Made by a program: the position numbers and the translations under genes. The notes below the pieces were generated by a model that saw only the letters and a program-made list of their open reading frames with translations, did not search any database and had not been told where the DNA came from. A stretch of DNA of 64,000 nt from Rhodobacterales bacterium HKCCE2091 (GTDB taxonomy: Bacteria; Pseudomonadota; Alphaproteobacteria; Rhodobacterales; Rhodobacteraceae): the NCBI GenBank assembly GCA_015689685.1, contig WVSL01000002.1, positions 1 to 64,000 of the forward strand. Direction: 5' to 3'. Each line of letters starts with the position of its first letter. The stretch's first letter is position 1. Below, one piece after another: positions 33,879-42,738 of the stretch.

Positions 33879-35123
33879 CTAGCCCGAGGCCGCGCGCACC
33901 AGCGCCCGGCGGCCCGGCCCCGGCGGCGTGCCGCCCCCCTGCCCGGCCGCGACCTCGCGCGGGTAGGTTCGCGACCCGCGAAGGGTCTTGAGCGACTCGG
34001 CCAGCACCGCGATCCCCCAGAGCAGGACGAGGCCCGCCAGCGGGTAGGTCCAGGGCAATGCCGCGATCTCGGGGTAGCCGCGGAACAGGATCTGCCCGAA
34101 CAGCGCCAGGACCGTGCCCGCGGCGAAGATCAGCAGCCCGTACCGCCCCATCAGCCGGAACGGCGCGGCCCAGGCCTGCCCAGTGGCCCGCGTGACCGAA
34201 GGCAGGCAGGAAACGACGTAGAACAGCGCCAACGCGTGCAGGAGCCGCGGCAGCCCGAGGTAGGACTTGTTGTGCGCGACGATGTTCGACGGCACCCCCA
34301 GCGAGCCGAGCCGCGCCATCTGGTGGTTGAGGAACGCGCCGAGCCCGGGGAGATGCCGCCAGGCCAGCACCAGCACGAGGAACGCCACCGCGGTCCAGAA
34401 CAGCGCCGGGCGGTAGGGCACGAGTCGCGTGCCTTCCCGCATCTTCACCCCGGTCAGGAGGCCCACGGCGAACAGGAACTGCCAGCAGAACGGGCTGAAG
34501 AACCAGCCGCCGTTGCCGGGAAAGTTCGGGATGTTCCAACGGTAGAGCCCCGCGACGAACCAGAGTGCCGCGGAGGCCGCGAGGAACAGCCAGGGCCGTT
34601 TCAGCCCGGCGAGGATCATCAGCGGACCGGCCAGCAGCAGGACCGAGTAGGTCGGCAGGATGTTGATGTACCCGATCTGGTGGCCGAGGAGCGGGATGCC
34701 GATCAGCGTGTCGACCGGGTCCCAGAATACCCCGCGCAGGTTGTGGATCAGGAGGAAGTCGGGGTCGTTGAAGGCACGGAAGGCGGCTGCGAACATCGCG
34801 ATCCCGGCCAGCGTGAGCACCATCTGCACGAGGTAGAGCACCCAGGCCCGGCGCCACATCGGCGCGACCGCGGGCCAGAGCCCGGTCGCCGCGCGGCTGC
34901 GGAAGGCCCCGGAATAGGCGATGCCGGCCGCGACGCCGGACATCAGGAAGAACGCCTCGGCGGCGTCGGAGAAGCCGAAGTTGCGGATCGTGACGGACTC
35001 GTAGGGGTTCCCCGGCATGTGGTCGATGAAGATCATCGCCAGCGCGAGGCCGCGGAAGGCGTCGATCCGGGGGTCGCGTGGCCGGCGCGGTGCGGCCGGT
35101 GCCTGCGCCTCAGGCCGGGACAC
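33879..35123 (-). CDS. opgC: OpgC-family acyltransferase (glucan succinylation)
   Basis: 414 aa with about ten transmembrane helices. OpgC marks include RDPRIDAFRGLALAMIFIDH at the N-terminus and NFGFSDAAEAFFLMSG. GTG start; it overlaps the opgH stop by 14 bp. In R. sphaeroides OpgC adds succinyl groups to osmoregulated periplasmic glucans, making them anionic. Last gene of the minus-strand opg operon. Confidence 0.88.
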   Translation of the reverse strand: MSRPEAQAPAAPRRPRDPRIDAFRGLALAMIFIDHMPGNPYESVTIRNFGFSDAAEAFFLMSGVAAGIAYSGAFRSRAATGLWPAVAPMWRRAWVLYLVQMVLTLAGIAMFAAAFRAFNDPDFLLIHNLRGVFWDPVDTLIGIPLLGHQIGYINILPTYSVLLLAGPLMILAGLKRPWLFLAASAALWFVAGLYRWNIPNFPGNGGWFFSPFCWQFLFAVGLLTGVKMREGTRLVPYRPALFWTAVAFLVLVLAWRHLPGLGAFLNHQMARLGSLGVPSNIVAHNKSYLGLPRLLHALALFYVVSCLPSVTRATGQAWAAPFRLMGRYGLLIFAAGTVLALFGQILFRGYPEIAALPWTYPLAGLVLLWGIAVLAESLKTLRGSRTYPREVAAGQGGGTPPGPGRRALVRAASG

Positions 35124-36906
35124 GGGCGATCTCCGGCGCGGGCTGGCCGGACCCGGCCTCGGGGGCCTGCGCGGCGGGGGTGGTCCAGCGGGCGTGGAAT
35201 GCGCGGTAGCGGGCGACGACCTCGGGCAGGTCCGCGTCCTCGGGCACCGCGAAGGCGCCGGGCGCGGCAGGCCGCGAGGTCCAGCTTATCAGGACCGGCG
35301 CCGCGATCATCGGCAGGCAGACCGGCAGGAGCCACGGCGCCAGCGCCGGTGCGAACTGGAGCGTGGCGACGAGGATCAGCGCGCCCCATCCGACGATCCA
35401 GGCACTGGCGCGCAAGGCTTCGGCAAAGCCGAGCCGCCCCTCGCCGCGGGCATTCGCGGGCCAGCCGCCATCGTGCCCGGTCAGCACCTGGAGGACGGAG
35501 CGGCACTGGAACATCAGCATCACCGGCGCGAGCGCCGAGGTCAGCAGTATCTCCGTCAGGACCGACACCGCCGCCCTGCCCCGACCGCCGTATTCCGCCG
35601 CCCGGCCCGAGCCGATGGCAGCGGCGAGGATCGCGAATTTCGGCATGACGAGAAGCCCCACGATGCCGAGGCCCAGTGCAGTGATCTCCCGCGTGCGGTC
35701 GTCGGGGAAGCGCGGGAAGAGCTGGTAGGGGTCCGGGAAGTAGTTCGGCTCCGGCGCCCAGGCGGTGCCGATCACCGTCGCGGCGAGGAACGCCGCCCAG
35801 CCAAGCGCCACGAGGTAGGAAAAGATACCCTGGAGAAAGACGTAGCGGCTCCAGAGCGGGAAGCCCGGCGCGAACAGCAGCCGGACGTGCTGCAGGTTGC
35901 CCTGGCACCAGCGGCGGTCGCGGCGGGCGTGGGACAGGAGGTTTTCCGGCCCCTCCTCGAAACTGCCGCCGATGCGCTCGTCGACCTCGACCTTCCAGCC
36001 CGCGCGGGCGAGCAGCGCCGCCTCGACGTAATCGTGGCTGAGGATGTGGCCGCCGAAGGGCGGGCGGCCCTTCAGTTCCGGCAACCCGCAGCTTTGCGCG
36101 AAGGCATGGGTTCGGACGATGGCGTTGTGGCCCCAGAACGGCCCGGTCTCGCCCTGCATCCGGGCGAGGCCGCGGGTGAAGACCGGCCCGTGGAACCCGG
36201 CGGAGAACTGCATCATCCGCCCGAAGATCGACGACGCGCCGGTGATGCGCGGCAGGGTCTGGAGAAGCCCGAGCCGCGGGTCGGCCTGCATCCGCGCGAT
36301 CATCGCGGCGATGGCGCGTCCATCCATCAGGCTGTCGGCATCGAGGATCACGGCGAATTCGTAGGCGCCGCCGGACCGGCGGATGAAATCTTCGATGTTG
36401 CCCGCCTTGCGGCCGCGGTTGTCCTCGCGCTGGCGGTAGAAGATGCGGCCCTGCCCGCCGACCTCGTTGCGGAGCCAGCCGAACATCGCGCGCTCGGCGC
36501 GGGCGACGTCGGGGGCGCGGGTGTCGGACAAGATCGCGATGTCGGCGGTCACGCCCGCCGCCGCGCAGGACCGGTCGATGGCCGCGATGCGGGAAAAGGT
36601 GGCGGCCGGATCCTCGTTGCAGATCGGCACGAGGATGACCGTCCGGTGATCGGGATCGAGCGCCGGGGACGGCGCGGGGGCCAGCCTGCGGGGCAGCCCG
36701 ATCAGCGCCAGCGCCGCGCCCCAGGCGAGCCAGCCGGTGGTGGCGAGGATGAGAGCCGCGCGGATCCAGTCCCAGACCTGCGCGCCGTCCTCGAACGCCG
36801 CGTCGGCCATCAGCGCGCAGGCGAAGATCGCCGCGACGGCCGCGGTGGTCAGGGCCACCACCCGCACCGCAAAGGTGCCGGCATCGGGGCCGCGCCCCGG
36901 TCTCAC
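35110..36906 (-). CDS. opgH: OpgH/MdoH, glucan glucosyltransferase
   Basis: 598 aa inner-membrane family 2 glycosyltransferase, shorter than E. coli OpgH. GTG start overlapping the stop of the small upstream gene. N-terminal helices precede a cytoplasmic domain with VILVPICNEDP, VILDADSLMDG (metal/UDP-binding Asp), the acceptor Asp region SHDYVEAALL, and RRDRRWCQGNLQH in place of Q-x-x-RW. Several helices follow. It polymerises glucose from UDP-glucose for export as periplasmic glucan. Confidence 0.93.
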   Translation of the reverse strand: MRPGRGPDAGTFAVRVVALTTAAVAAIFACALMADAAFEDGAQVWDWIRAALILATTGWLAWGAALALIGLPRRLAPAPSPALDPDHRTVILVPICNEDPAATFSRIAAIDRSCAAAGVTADIAILSDTRAPDVARAERAMFGWLRNEVGGQGRIFYRQREDNRGRKAGNIEDFIRRSGGAYEFAVILDADSLMDGRAIAAMIARMQADPRLGLLQTLPRITGASSIFGRMMQFSAGFHGPVFTRGLARMQGETGPFWGHNAIVRTHAFAQSCGLPELKGRPPFGGHILSHDYVEAALLARAGWKVEVDERIGGSFEEGPENLLSHARRDRRWCQGNLQHVRLLFAPGFPLWSRYVFLQGIFSYLVALGWAAFLAATVIGTAWAPEPNYFPDPYQLFPRFPDDRTREITALGLGIVGLLVMPKFAILAAAIGSGRAAEYGGRGRAAVSVLTEILLTSALAPVMLMFQCRSVLQVLTGHDGGWPANARGEGRLGFAEALRASAWIVGWGALILVATLQFAPALAPWLLPVCLPMIAAPVLISWTSRPAAPGAFAVPEDADLPEVVARYRAFHARWTTPAAQAPEAGSGQPAPEIARVPA

Positions 36907-37064
36907 GGCCGCAGCGCCCGGAACCGGACCAGCCGGGTTAGGCCGAACAGGATCGACCGCGGGCTGGATTCCAGAACCTGCCGCGGCATCTCTAGCGGGG
37001 CCTCTGCCGGGGTCCAGTCCGGCGCCGGTGCGGCGGGGTCAGTGCTGTGTTCCGTCTCGCTCAC
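36903..37064 (-). CDS. Small protein between opgG and opgH, OpgI candidate
   Basis: A 53-codon gene easily missed for its size. Its GTG overlaps the opgG stop (GTGA, 37061-37064) and its TGA overlaps the opgH GTG (36903-36906), so all three would be translationally coupled. It encodes VSETEHSTDPAAPAPDWTPA, continues with EAPLEMPRQVLESS and ends in a basic, amphipathic segment SILFGLTRLVRFRALRP. R. sphaeroides has an extra gene, opgI, between opgG and opgH, needed for glucan backbone synthesis. Position supports an equivalent, though size similarity to OpgI was not checked. A membrane-surface helix modulating OpgH is a guess. Confidence 0.65.
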   Translation of the reverse strand: MSETEHSTDPAAPAPDWTPAEAPLEMPRQVLESSPRSILFGLTRLVRFRALRP

Positions 37065-38671
37065 GCTATCACCCATTGGTAGAGCCAGGTTTCGCTCAGG
37101 TCGCGGCCGAAGCCGGTCAGACGCGCGGAAAGCTCGACAGAACCGCCGGGTTCGCCCTCCGCCTCGATCACCAGACGCCAGATGTTCTCGCCTTCGACCT
37201 TGGACAACACGACCTCGGTGATCTCGCCACGCTGAGCGCTCACAGCCGGGACAACGTCGGCCTCGCCGTCGAGTTCCGCGATCAGGCCGCCTTCGAAGTC
37301 GATGACGAATTTTTGCCCGCCGGTATCGGTCTCGACGCCCGAAACGCCGCCTTCTCCGACACGGGTGCGCAGGATGCGGGCATGTTCCGAACTCGCGGAG
37401 CCGGGCGGGGTCATGCCCCAGTGCAGCCGGTAACTGAGCTCGATCTCGTCGCCGGCGCGGGCCGGTGCATCGGGGATCCAGTAGGCGACGATGTTGTCGT
37501 TCGCCTCCAGGTCCGACGGGATTTCCAGGAGCCGGACGGTGCCCCTGCCCCAGTCCCCGATCGGCTCCACGACGAGGCTCGGGCGAAGCTCGTAATGCGC
37601 CTGAGCGTCGAGATAGCTCTCGAACGCCCGGTCGCGCTGCACCAGCCCGAAGGAGCGCGGGCTCTGCGCGCCGATGTAGGAACTCGCCAGCCGCGGCGGG
37701 TTGGCCAGCGCCCGGAACAGGGTGCCGCCGTCGGCAGTCGTGATCACCAGCGCCTCGCTGTCATGGACGGCAGGCCTGAAATCGAAGAACTCGCCCGGAT
37801 CGGCCCCGCCGAAGAGATACATCGAGGTCAGGGGCGCGATGCCGATCTGCTCGATATCCTCGCGGATGAAGAGCCGCGCGGTCACTTCCATCACCGTGTC
37901 CTCGCCCGGCGCGACGACGAAGCGGAACGCGCCGGTCACTGAGGCACTTCGCAGGGCGGCGTGCAGGGTGATGCTGTCCGATCCTGGCAGCGGTCGTTCG
38001 ATCCAGAAGTCGCTGAAACGGGGGAATTCCTCCGACCCGGAAATTCCCGTGTTGACCGCCAGCCCCCGCGCGCTCAGCCCGTAGCGGTTGCCACGGCCGA
38101 GCGCCCGGAAGTAGCTCGCGCCGAGGAAGGCGGCCAGCTCGTCGAAGTGATCGGCACGGTTCAGCGCGTTGAGCAGCCGGAACCCCGCCACGCCCGGCAA
38201 TTCCAGCGCGGTCGGCGTGTCCTCGTTCAGCTCGCCATAGGCGAAATCGGCGGTGGTGAACTGCATCGGCACCGCCTGCCCGTCCACCACCTCGTGCATC
38301 TGGACCGGTTCGTTGTAGAGCCAGCCGACATGGAACGCGTTCAGCCGGAAACGGCTGTCGGCCTCGGGCTCGGCCCATCTCATCCGGTCGCGCCGGAACT
38401 GGATGCGGTGGTAGTCGTCGTAGTGCAGATCGGCGAAGAACCCCTCGAGCGGCGCCGCGGTCACTGGCTCCCGCGCGGCGGCGGCGCGCATCTCCTCGGT
38501 CAGCCAGTCAAACGAGAACGGCACCGGTTCGGGCAGATCGCCGTCCGCGACCTCCTGCGCCCGAAGCGGGCGAACCGGCGGCAGGGCCGCGGCCAATGCC
38601 AGGGCGGACAGCCCCGCCAGGACACGGCGGCGCCCGGGACGGTAACGTTGGTCAAGCATCGAAGAATCCAC
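37061..38671 (-). CDS. opgG: OpgG/MdoG, periplasmic glucan biosynthesis protein
   Basis: 536 aa. I prefer the GTG at 38671 (VDSSMLDQRYRP), which has GAGGGAG five bases upstream; a GTG eight codons earlier has no ribosome site. A Tat signal follows (GRRRVLAGLSALALAAALPP). The MdoG beta-sandwich domain begins near FSFDWLTEEM and includes IQFRRDRMRWAE, AVNTGISGSEEFPRFSDFWI and the C-terminal Ig-like domain. It acts on nascent glucan in the periplasm, probably introducing branches or aiding release. First gene of opgG-small-opgH-opgC. Confidence 0.92.
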   Translation of the reverse strand: MDSSMLDQRYRPGRRRVLAGLSALALAAALPPVRPLRAQEVADGDLPEPVPFSFDWLTEEMRAAAAREPVTAAPLEGFFADLHYDDYHRIQFRRDRMRWAEPEADSRFRLNAFHVGWLYNEPVQMHEVVDGQAVPMQFTTADFAYGELNEDTPTALELPGVAGFRLLNALNRADHFDELAAFLGASYFRALGRGNRYGLSARGLAVNTGISGSEEFPRFSDFWIERPLPGSDSITLHAALRSASVTGAFRFVVAPGEDTVMEVTARLFIREDIEQIGIAPLTSMYLFGGADPGEFFDFRPAVHDSEALVITTADGGTLFRALANPPRLASSYIGAQSPRSFGLVQRDRAFESYLDAQAHYELRPSLVVEPIGDWGRGTVRLLEIPSDLEANDNIVAYWIPDAPARAGDEIELSYRLHWGMTPPGSASSEHARILRTRVGEGGVSGVETDTGGQKFVIDFEGGLIAELDGEADVVPAVSAQRGEITEVVLSKVEGENIWRLVIEAEGEPGGSVELSARLTGFGRDLSETWLYQWVIA

Positions 38672-38901
38672 GGAAACTCCCTCGTTTCTTGCCACGCATT
38701 TTAATGCTGCGCTGCGGAAATCAAGAGGCCGCGCGAGTTCGACGGCGGGATCCGGCCAGAATCGGCCCGCCGGACGGGCGCAACCCCGCCTGCCATGGTG
38801 CAGGTGCTGAATTAAGCGGCAGTCATTGGCCGGATCAGGGCGTCAAGGAAGCCAATGGGATCGTTGGAGCCGGCGCGGGTCACCCGTTGCCCGCCCTTTC
38901 G
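38672..38901 (-). promoter_or_regulatory. Gap upstream of opgG
   Basis: These 230 bp hold no gene. The AT-richer part near opgG (CATTTTAATGC, about 38697-38707) is a probable promoter area. A weak inverted repeat CATTGGC / GCCAATG (38824-38830 and 38851-38857) lies after the dctM stop. Nothing stronger was seen. Confidence 0.35.
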
Positions 38902-40197
38902 TCAGCCGACGTAGCCGAACTGGCGCGGTAGCCAGAGCGTCACGCCCGGCACGAAGATCAGGATCAGCAGGGCCAGGATAAGGACCAGGAGGAACAGCCA
39001 GACCTCCCGGATGATCTCCACCAGCGGGATCCGGGTGACGGCGTTGATGACGAACAGCAGGATGCCGTAGGGCGGCGTGATGAGACCGATCATGCAGTTC
39101 ACCACCGCCACGACCCCGAAATGCACGAGGTCGATGCCGAGCTCGCGGCAGGACGGGATGAACAGCGGCAGGATCACGAGGATGATGGTGGTCGCATCAA
39201 GGAGGCAGCCAAGCAGCAGGAGCAGGAGGTTCACGCCGAGCAGGAAGACGATCGGCGAGACATCGAGCCCGACCAGCGCCCCGGCCAGCATGTTCGGGAT
39301 GTTCTCGGACGCGACGACGTAGTTCAGGATCAGCGCGCCCCCGATCACGAGGCCCACGGCCGCCGAGGACCGGGCGCTTTCGACGAGGATCGCGTAGAAG
39401 TTCCGGATCGTCAGTGCGCGGTAGAACAGCGCGGACAGGACCAGCGCGTAGGCGGCGGCGACGGCGGCGGCCTCGGTCGGCGTGGTGACGCCACCGTAGA
39501 TGCCGTAAAGCAGGATCGCCGGCATCAGGAGCGCCGGGAAGGCGTTGACGGTGTGGCGCGGCAGCTCCGACAGCGGCACCGGCTCCTCGAACGCGAAGTC
39601 CCGGCTTTTCGAGATGGCGTAGTTCATCGCCATCAGCACCACCCCCATCAGGAGGCCCGGCACGATCCCGGCCAGGAACAGGTAGCCGATCGAGGTCTGC
39701 GAGATCAGCGCGTAGAGCACCATCGGGATCGACGGCGGGATGATCGGGCCGATGGTGGCGGAGGCGGCGGTGATCGCGGCGGCGTATCCGCGGGTGTAGT
39801 GGCCGGACTTCGTCATCATGTCGATGATGATCTTGCCGATCCCCGCCGCGTCCGCGACCGCGGAACCGGACATGCCGGAGAAGATCAGCGAGGCGACGAC
39901 GTTGACATGCCCGAGCCCGCCGCGGAACCGGCCCACGGCGGCGACGCAGAACTGCAGCAGGCGTTCGGAGATCGTGCCCGCGTTCATGATGTTCGCCGCG
40001 ACGATGAAGAGCGGCACGGCAAGCAGGACGAAGCTGTTGTAGAGCCCCTGCACGATCTGTTCGCCGGCAAGCGCGATGTCCTGCCCCGCGGCCAGCAGGT
40101 AGACGAGCGCGCCGAGGATGATCGAGTAGGCGACCGGCGTGCCGATGGCCGCCAGCGTGAACAGCGTCAGCAGGCAGAGCGCGAACTCGACGCTCAT
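38902..40197 (-). CDS. dctM: TRAP transporter large permease (DctM family)
   Basis: 431 aa with about twelve hydrophobic segments. Family marks: LAVPLFIVAANIMNAGTIS, GMSGSAVADAAGIGKI, ATIGPIIPPSIPMVLY and GLITPPYGILLFV. Driven by a sodium gradient, it imports organic or sugar acids delivered by the periplasmic binding protein. Its start overlaps the dctQ stop by 4 bp. Confidence 0.93.
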   Translation of the reverse strand: MSVEFALCLLTLFTLAAIGTPVAYSIILGALVYLLAAGQDIALAGEQIVQGLYNSFVLLAVPLFIVAANIMNAGTISERLLQFCVAAVGRFRGGLGHVNVVASLIFSGMSGSAVADAAGIGKIIIDMMTKSGHYTRGYAAAITAASATIGPIIPPSIPMVLYALISQTSIGYLFLAGIVPGLLMGVVLMAMNYAISKSRDFAFEEPVPLSELPRHTVNAFPALLMPAILLYGIYGGVTTPTEAAAVAAAYALVLSALFYRALTIRNFYAILVESARSSAAVGLVIGGALILNYVVASENIPNMLAGALVGLDVSPIVFLLGVNLLLLLLGCLLDATTIILVILPLFIPSCRELGIDLVHFGVVAVVNCMIGLITPPYGILLFVINAVTRIPLVEIIREVWLFLLVLILALLILIFVPGVTLWLPRQFGYVG

Positions 40198-40700
40198 CCC
40201 TCTTCCCCGACGTGGATTTCATGCGCCTCGGTCGGCGCGCCGTGGCGCAGGACGTGGATGAAGCCCCATGCGTAGCGCAGCGACACCACGATCAGGAACA
40301 GCGCGTAGACCGAGAACACGGTCCGGAGCGGGATCCGAAGCGTCGGCGAGCGGCGGATCTTCAGGAAGTCGATCCAGTCCCAGGTCGGCACCAGCGACGC
40401 CGCCAGCCCGACCGCGATCGCGGCGGCGGAGATCAGCGCGAAGACCTTGCGCGGACCCGGCGGCACGGAAAGGTAGAGGATGTCGAAGGTGACGTGATCC
40501 CTGTCCCGCACGATGAAGGAGCAGCCGAAGAACACGATCCAGATCCAGAGCGTGAGGCAGAGTTCCAGCGTCCAGCCGAAGGGCTGGACCATGACGTAGC
40601 GCGAGTAGATCTGCAGCAGGAAGGTGCAGAACATCGCCAGAAGCGCCACGCCGCACAGCCCCTCGGCAAGGCGCATGATCCACGTCCCGATGGTCCGCAT
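40194..40700 (-). CDS. dctQ: TRAP transporter small permease (DctQ family)
   Basis: 168 aa with four predicted helices. DctQ features are the first helix, LQIYSRYVMVQPFGWTLEL and FGCSFIVRDRDHVTFDI. It pairs with the large permease encoded by the overlapping next gene. The 86-bp gap to dctP is usual. Confidence 0.88.
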   Translation of the reverse strand: MRTIGTWIMRLAEGLCGVALLAMFCTFLLQIYSRYVMVQPFGWTLELCLTLWIWIVFFGCSFIVRDRDHVTFDILYLSVPPGPRKVFALISAAAIAVGLAASLVPTWDWIDFLKIRRSPTLRIPLRTVFSVYALFLIVVSLRYAWGFIHVLRHGAPTEAHEIHVGEEG

Positions 40701-40786
40701 GGTCTCCTCCCCCGCTGGCGCGTCCTCACGCGCGCGGGCGCGCCGACCCGAAGGCGGCGCGCCCCGTGTCCGTCAGGACCGTCGGC

Positions 40787-41797
40787 TCACTCCGCGAGCT
40801 CGTTGATCCGGTCGAGGACGCCCTCGGGCCAGGACGACGAGAAGTCGCTTTCGAGGTAGGCGGCCTGCACCGTGGACCGGAACGCGTCGAGGTCGGGCTC
40901 GTAGAGCTCCAGCCCCTGCTCTTCGAGGAAGGCGACCAGCTCGTCCTCCAGCGCGAGCTGGCGTTCGCGGCCTGCCTGCGCGGCCGCGTCGGCGGCATCC
41001 TGCAGCGCCTGCTGCTGGTCCTCGGGCAGCGAGTTGAAGACCTCGGCCGAGATCGCGAGGTAGTTCAGGTCGACGAGGTGCGAGGTCAGCGCGATCTGGT
41101 TCGTGACCTCGTAGAAGCGTGCGTCCACGACCGTCGGCAGCGGGTTGTCCTGCCCGTCGACGGCGCCGGAGGCCAGCGCGGTGTAGACCTCGGTGAAGGC
41201 CATGGGAGTCGGGGACGCGCCGAGCGCGCGGCCAAGGAACTGCCATGCCTCAGAGCCCGGCATCCGCAGGTTCACCCCGGCGAGGTCGGCGGGCGTCTGC
41301 ACGTCCAATTCCTCGCGGGTGAAGCGCAGGTTCACGTGCCGGCGGCCGAGGTACATCACGGTCAGCAAGTGCACGCCGAGCTCGTCCTCGACCTTCTGCT
41401 TGAACTGGTCCATCACCTCGTCGTTGAACACCGCGACCTGGTGGGCGGCGTCGCGATGGACGTAGCCGGCGGTGAAGATCGAGAACTCGGGGAAGAACTC
41501 CGCGAGCTCCTGCGCCGAGGCGATCGACATCTCGAGGTTGCCACGGGCGATGGCCTCCAGCTCCGTGCCCTGGGCGAACAGCGAGGCGTTCCAGTGCGGC
41601 TCGAAGCAGGCGAAGTCCTCCACCGCGGGCGCGAAGACCTCGGTCAGGGCGACGGCGCGCTGGTCGGTTTCGGAGGCCGGCGAGGACAGGCGCAGCTGCA
41701 CGCAGTCCTGGGCGATGGCCTGGCCGGCGAGGCCGCAGGCGACGGCGGCGGCCGTCGCGACCGCCGCGAAGCCGCGGCGGGTTACAGACATGGTCAT
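40787..41797 (-). CDS. dctP: TRAP transporter substrate-binding protein (DctP family)
   Basis: 336 aa, started at the ATG of MTMSVTRRGF with AGGGAGG upstream. The signal peptide ends at AIA-QD. The DctP fold has LRLSSPASETDQRAV, NLEMSIASAQELAEFFPEF, the ligand-contact Arg region VNLRMPGSEAW, and AFTEVYTALASGAVDGQDNP. The last segment marks the sialic-acid/sugar-acid type of TRAP receptors. The substrate should be what the neighbouring aroE-like, HpaI and Gfo/Idh enzymes degrade. First gene of dctPQM. Confidence 0.92.
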   Translation of the reverse strand: MTMSVTRRGFAAVATAAAVACGLAGQAIAQDCVQLRLSSPASETDQRAVALTEVFAPAVEDFACFEPHWNASLFAQGTELEAIARGNLEMSIASAQELAEFFPEFSIFTAGYVHRDAAHQVAVFNDEVMDQFKQKVEDELGVHLLTVMYLGRRHVNLRFTREELDVQTPADLAGVNLRMPGSEAWQFLGRALGASPTPMAFTEVYTALASGAVDGQDNPLPTVVDARFYEVTNQIALTSHLVDLNYLAISAEVFNSLPEDQQQALQDAADAAAQAGRERQLALEDELVAFLEEQGLELYEPDLDAFRSTVQAAYLESDFSSSWPEGVLDRINELAE

Positions 41798-41884
41798 TTC
41801 TTTCCTCCCTTTGGACCGGCAATCACGGCGCGCGAACGCCCCGATTCCCGGGTTTTCTTGTGCCACCACGGCACGGTTGTGTCC

Positions 41885-41899
41885 ATCATAAACGATTAT
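41885..41899 (-). promoter_or_regulatory. GntR-type operator candidate upstream of dctP
   Basis: ATCAT-AAA-CGATTAT between the GntR stop and dctP (whose start is at 41797) shares both halves with ATCATCGATTAT in the divergent GntR gap (42678-42689). Either GntR protein could use it to control the TRAP genes. Confidence 0.35.
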
Positions 41900-42589
41900 T
41901 CAGTCGCTCTCCGGGTCGTCCCCTCCCTCCGTGTAATAGGTCAGGCAATGATCGACGCCACCCTCGATATGGGCGCGCAGCACGGCCTCCGCGCGCGCGG
42001 CATCGCGGGCCAGCGCGGCGTCGAGCATCTGCCGGTGCTCGGTCGCGGCGATGTCGCCGCGGAACGTCAGGAGCCGCATCTGGTAGCGCAGGTACTTGTC
42101 GAAGACCGAGCCGTGCAGGTCCATCAGTTCGGCACTGCCGCAGGCCGAGATCAGGGCCTGGTGGAATTCCCAGTCGTAGTGCTTCCAGGTCTCGCGCACG
42201 CCCTCCTCGCCGGCGCGCATCCGCTCTTCCAGGCGGTGCAGGCGATGGTGCGCGGCGACGATCTCCGCCTCCCACTCCGTATCGCCGTTTTCCAGTGACT
42301 TCCGCAGCGCATGGCATTCGAGCAGTACGCGAAGCTCCGCGATCTCGCGCAGGCGTTCGGCGGACATGTCGGCGACGAAGTATCCGCGCTTGCCCTCGCC
42401 GGTGACGAAACCCTCTTCGGCCAGCCGCAAGAGCTTCTCGCGCAGGGTCGAGGCCGAAACCCCGTAGCGGTCGCGCAGGGCGGCAGGGTTCAGCCGCTCG
42501 CCCGCGCTGAGGCGGCCGAAGATGATGTCGCGGCGCAACTCCACGAAGATGTCGTGGCGTTGCGTGACCGCCTCCGCGCCTTCGGCCAT
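41900..42589 (-). CDS. GntR-family (FadR subfamily) regulator
   Basis: 229 aa. The N-terminal winged helix has DIIFGRLSAGERLNPAALRD and YGVSASTLREKLLRLAEEG; the all-helical FCD effector domain (about 85-215) has metal-ligand-like His in DWEFHQALISACGS and EHRQMLDAAL. It is upstream of the TRAP operon in the same direction and divergent from a second GntR gene. It probably responds to the organic acid imported by the TRAP system. Confidence 0.88.
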   Translation of the reverse strand: MAEGAEAVTQRHDIFVELRRDIIFGRLSAGERLNPAALRDRYGVSASTLREKLLRLAEEGFVTGEGKRGYFVADMSAERLREIAELRVLLECHALRKSLENGDTEWEAEIVAAHHRLHRLEERMRAGEEGVRETWKHYDWEFHQALISACGSAELMDLHGSVFDKYLRYQMRLLTFRGDIAATEHRQMLDAALARDAARAEAVLRAHIEGGVDHCLTYYTEGGDDPESD

Positions 42590-42677
42590 TGCCGTCGTCC
42601 TCCCCCGGCGGGCTGTCGCACCGCCCTTCCGTGCCGAAGTCTAGCGGCGGCCCGGCCCATCATCAACGTTCTTGTCA

Positions 42678-42689
42678 ATCATCGATTAT
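42678..42689. promoter_or_regulatory. GntR-type operator candidate between the two GntR genes
   Basis: ATCATCGATTAT is a 12-bp near-palindrome (one mismatched pair) in an AT-rich patch of the 149-bp divergent gap. Its halves recur at 41885-41899 upstream of dctP. Confidence 0.4.
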
Positions 42690-42738
42690 CCTGCCATTCA
42701 TCGAAACGGGAGAGAGGCGGCAGAGGGACGGCGAGACG

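Noticed and set aside
38824-38857. Inverted repeat CATTGGC/GCCAATG as a terminator after dctM
   Set aside because: Seven base pairs with a 20-base loop and no T-run; too weak to call.
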